DNA of 64,000 nt, from assembly GCA_013400115.1 (NCBI GenBank), contig VXBP01001845.1:1217131-1281130 (forward strand), in the 5' to 3' direction. How positions within the stretch are numbered: the first letter of the stretch is position 1; each line of letters begins with the position of its first letter. The DNA comes from Rhinopomastus cyanomelas. Lineage: Eukaryota; Chordata; Aves; Bucerotiformes; Rhinopomastidae. The notes under the pieces are model-generated. The model was not told the DNA's origin. It saw only the letters and a program-made list of their open reading frames with translations, and ran no database searches. Both the position numbers and the translations under genes were made by a program. Of the stretch, positions 62,101 to 64,000 are shown piece by piece.

Positions 62101-63150
62101 GAGGGATGGCTCATGGGAGCCTAGGGCTGCACCCTTGGGGGAAGCACTGAGGACAACTGGGCAACTGCTGCCTGTTGTGTAATGCTTCAGCTAGGGTCCT
62201 TGGATGCTCAGTACGGGCGACTCTCATGGGTGAGGCAGGAAGGTCAGTAAAACAGAAGAAAGAAAAGCATGAAGGGCAAAAGCCAAATGTCCCACCCTTT
62301 CACATTGTTAAAGGATTAAAGTTTCTTCTGGCTCGAAAGGATGTATTTGAACCTCAGTGGTGCTGGTGTGGACAACATGTCAAACTGGGCTTTTTCATTT
62401 CAGTAGCCCTTCTAGAAGAGCCACATTTTCGTGCACATTGATTTCTGCCTTGAATGTGAACCTGGGTTCTCCTTGTTACTGGTTGTGAAGGCAGTGAGGA
62501 TGCTGGGGATGGAGAGTGGGTGCAGGAATGTTCAAAGCACGAGGAATAGGGGCAGTGAGTATTGAAGGGTTGTGCTACAGCCCTGTAGTGCCTCTGCAGA
62601 GAGCATCTGCAACCCCTGCTGCTCACTTTCCCGCCAGTACCAGCTCAACACTTGACTGAGCTCCAGTTCAGACACCACTTGGCTCTCACCGGTTTTAAGC
62701 CACTGCATTTCCCCTCATGATTTCTTTTGCAGTGGGGGCTTTTCCCTCATTCAGCATCATTTCCTTGCTCATCTCCAGCTCAGACAAGGCAGAAAACGTA
62801 TTTTCAATATATTAATTAAAACATCTTTGCAGCAGAACTTCTGCATGGAGAGCGATAGATCACCAAAGTGTGTGTGTGTGCGTGCGTGCGCGTTGCAGGC
62901 TTCCAGATAACACACTGCTTTGCATAATTTATTCCAGCCAGCACAGCCATCATTTTCATAGCCTGTGATCTTCAAGTATGTGATTGTCAATCTGTGACCC
63001 AGCTCCACAGGACCAAATGTTAGATTATTGCCAGACAAACCTATACAAGATGCAGAATGTTTGGATCTCCGTCACCTCTGGCCAAATGGGATTGTATGGG
63101 ATTAGGTAAAACATTCTGTTTTGTTAGATCCCACCGTGCTGAAGCAACGG
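59160..63150. other. Non-coding DNA
   Basis: No gene or interspersed repeat recognised. A short GT microsatellite is listed at 62,867. Confidence 0.5.
62867..62892 (+). repeat. Short GT/GC alternating microsatellite
   Basis: GTGTGTGTGTGTGCGTGCGTGCGCG: alternating purine-pyrimidine run of about 25 bases, able to adopt Z-DNA. Confidence 0.85.
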
Positions 63151-63157
63151 GTCTGAA

Positions 63158-63665
63158 ATCATAGAATCATGGCTAGATTGGGTTGGAAGGGACCTCCAAA
63201 GCTCATCTAGTCCAAGCACCCTACAAGAAGCAGGGACATCTCTAACTGGAACAGATTGCCTGGAGCCCCATCAAGCCTGACCTTGAATGTCACTATGGAT
63301 GGAGTCTCCACCACATCTCTGGGCAACATGTTCCAGTGATCCACCACCCTCAGACTCAAGAGCTTTTTCTTAATGTCCAGCCTAAATCTGCCCTTTTCCA
63401 TCTTGAAACCATGAGCCCTCATCCTACTGTTCCATGCCCTTGTGAACAGTCTTCCCTAGACTTCTTATAGGCCCTTTTCAGGGATTGGAAGGTCACTATA
63501 AGGTCCCCCTGGAGTCTTCCCCTCTTCAGGCTGAACAACCTCAACTCTCTTTGCCTGTCATCATGAGGGATGTGCTCCAGCCCTCTGAGCATTTTCACGG
63601 CTTCTTCTGGACACCCTCCAACAGGTCCTTGTCCTTTGTATGTTGGGGGCTCCAGAGCTGGTATT
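63158..63665 (-). mobile_element. CR1 retroposon, minus orientation
   Basis: Starts ATCATAGAATCATGGCTAGA, then GGTTGGAAGGGACCTCCAAA; about 510 bp. The minus-strand frame has RFRLDIKKKLLSLRVVDHWN and MLPRDVVETPSIVTFKVRLD, the CR1 ORF2 C-terminus. 5'-truncated. Confidence 0.93.
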
Positions 63666-64000
63666 CATCACTGTCAGCAATTTGGGGAAAGGATGGTGTC
63701 TGCCAACGATACTGTTCAATTTCCTGATTGTTCAGATCATATTGGTTTAACTTGAAAGATAATCAGATAAGAAGCAGAGACTTCCCAGTCAATAACTGAA
63801 ACCTCAGAGGCTTTGTCCGTCTTGCATCTGTCACACTCTGCGGATATTTTAGCTGCAGAGCATTTGACAGCTGGTTGTAAAGCTCTTATTCCCTCCTTTG
63901 AGAGAGCTGAATGAAGAACATTTAATTTGCCCCACAGAGGTTTCCCCAAGTAACCTGTGGAACCAGTCCCTTTCTGGCAGCTGGACTGAAACTAGAGGAA

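Noticed and set aside
1..64000. CRISPR arrays, operons, prophage or bacterial features
   Set aside because: The DNA is vertebrate; no direct-repeat spacer arrays or bacterial gene layout exist here.
1..64000. tRNA or rRNA genes
   Set aside because: No A/B box pairs with cloverleaf potential or rRNA-like segments were noticed by eye; a tRNAscan or Rfam run would settle this.

Overview
The window is nuclear DNA from a bird. Three things show this: spliced vertebrate genes with GT-AG introns, many fragments of CR1 retroposons with the avian 3' tail (ATTCTATGATTCTATG-type), and few other interspersed repeats. Gene order and orientation, MAFK (+), TMEM184A (-), PSMG3 (-), match the block that in human chromosome 7p22 lies between INTS1 and ELFN1. 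By that synteny INTS1 should lie left of base 1 and ELFN1 right of base 64,000. The species cannot be named from sequence alone.

Layout. Bases 1-5,391 hold no coding exon. They are MAFK upstream DNA with two CpG-rich patches (about 2.8-3.3 kb and 4.3-4.7 kb), a pair of RFX X-box-like motifs, AP-1 sites and a plausible non-coding first-exon donor. MAFK is complete at coding level: exons 5,436-5,471 and 6,740-7,174 give 156 aa, the length of the mammalian protein. A long AU-rich 3' UTR follows, with polyadenylation signals at 10,281, 11,458 and 11,605. Between MAFK and TMEM184A, which meet tail to tail, is a 2.9 kb spacer containing an unexplained 349-codon open frame on the minus strand. TMEM184A has eight coding exons (20,276 down to 15,857) that join in phase to 422 aa. 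A 5.8 kb non-coding stretch separates it from PSMG3, which has two coding exons (28,952-28,737 and 26,275-26,123) giving 122 aa, the same length as in human. The PSMG3 promoter is a strong CpG island at about 28.8-29.65 kb with two ATGGCG motifs on each strand, and may fire in both directions.

From 29.7 to 64 kb I see no protein-coding gene. This is probably the regulatory and 5' non-coding territory left of ELFN1. It holds several CR1 copies (one nested pair at 35.2-35.8 kb), a homopurine tract and a homopyrimidine tract about 1 kb apart, a five-unit 21-bp tandem repeat carrying four CACGTG E-boxes, a CTCF-like motif, and several AT-rich, homeobox-motif-rich blocks that look like conserved non-coding elements.

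The genes are functionally unrelated: a small-Maf bZIP factor, a 7-TM membrane protein and a proteasome assembly chaperone. A possible regulatory link is a tandem NF-E2/AP-1 pair, 11 bp centre to centre, in a TMEM184A intron about 10 kb downstream of MAFK. Sites of that kind are bound by small-Maf heterodimers. I did not find a wholly new system. The best leads are the regulatory motif arrays and the long open frame.
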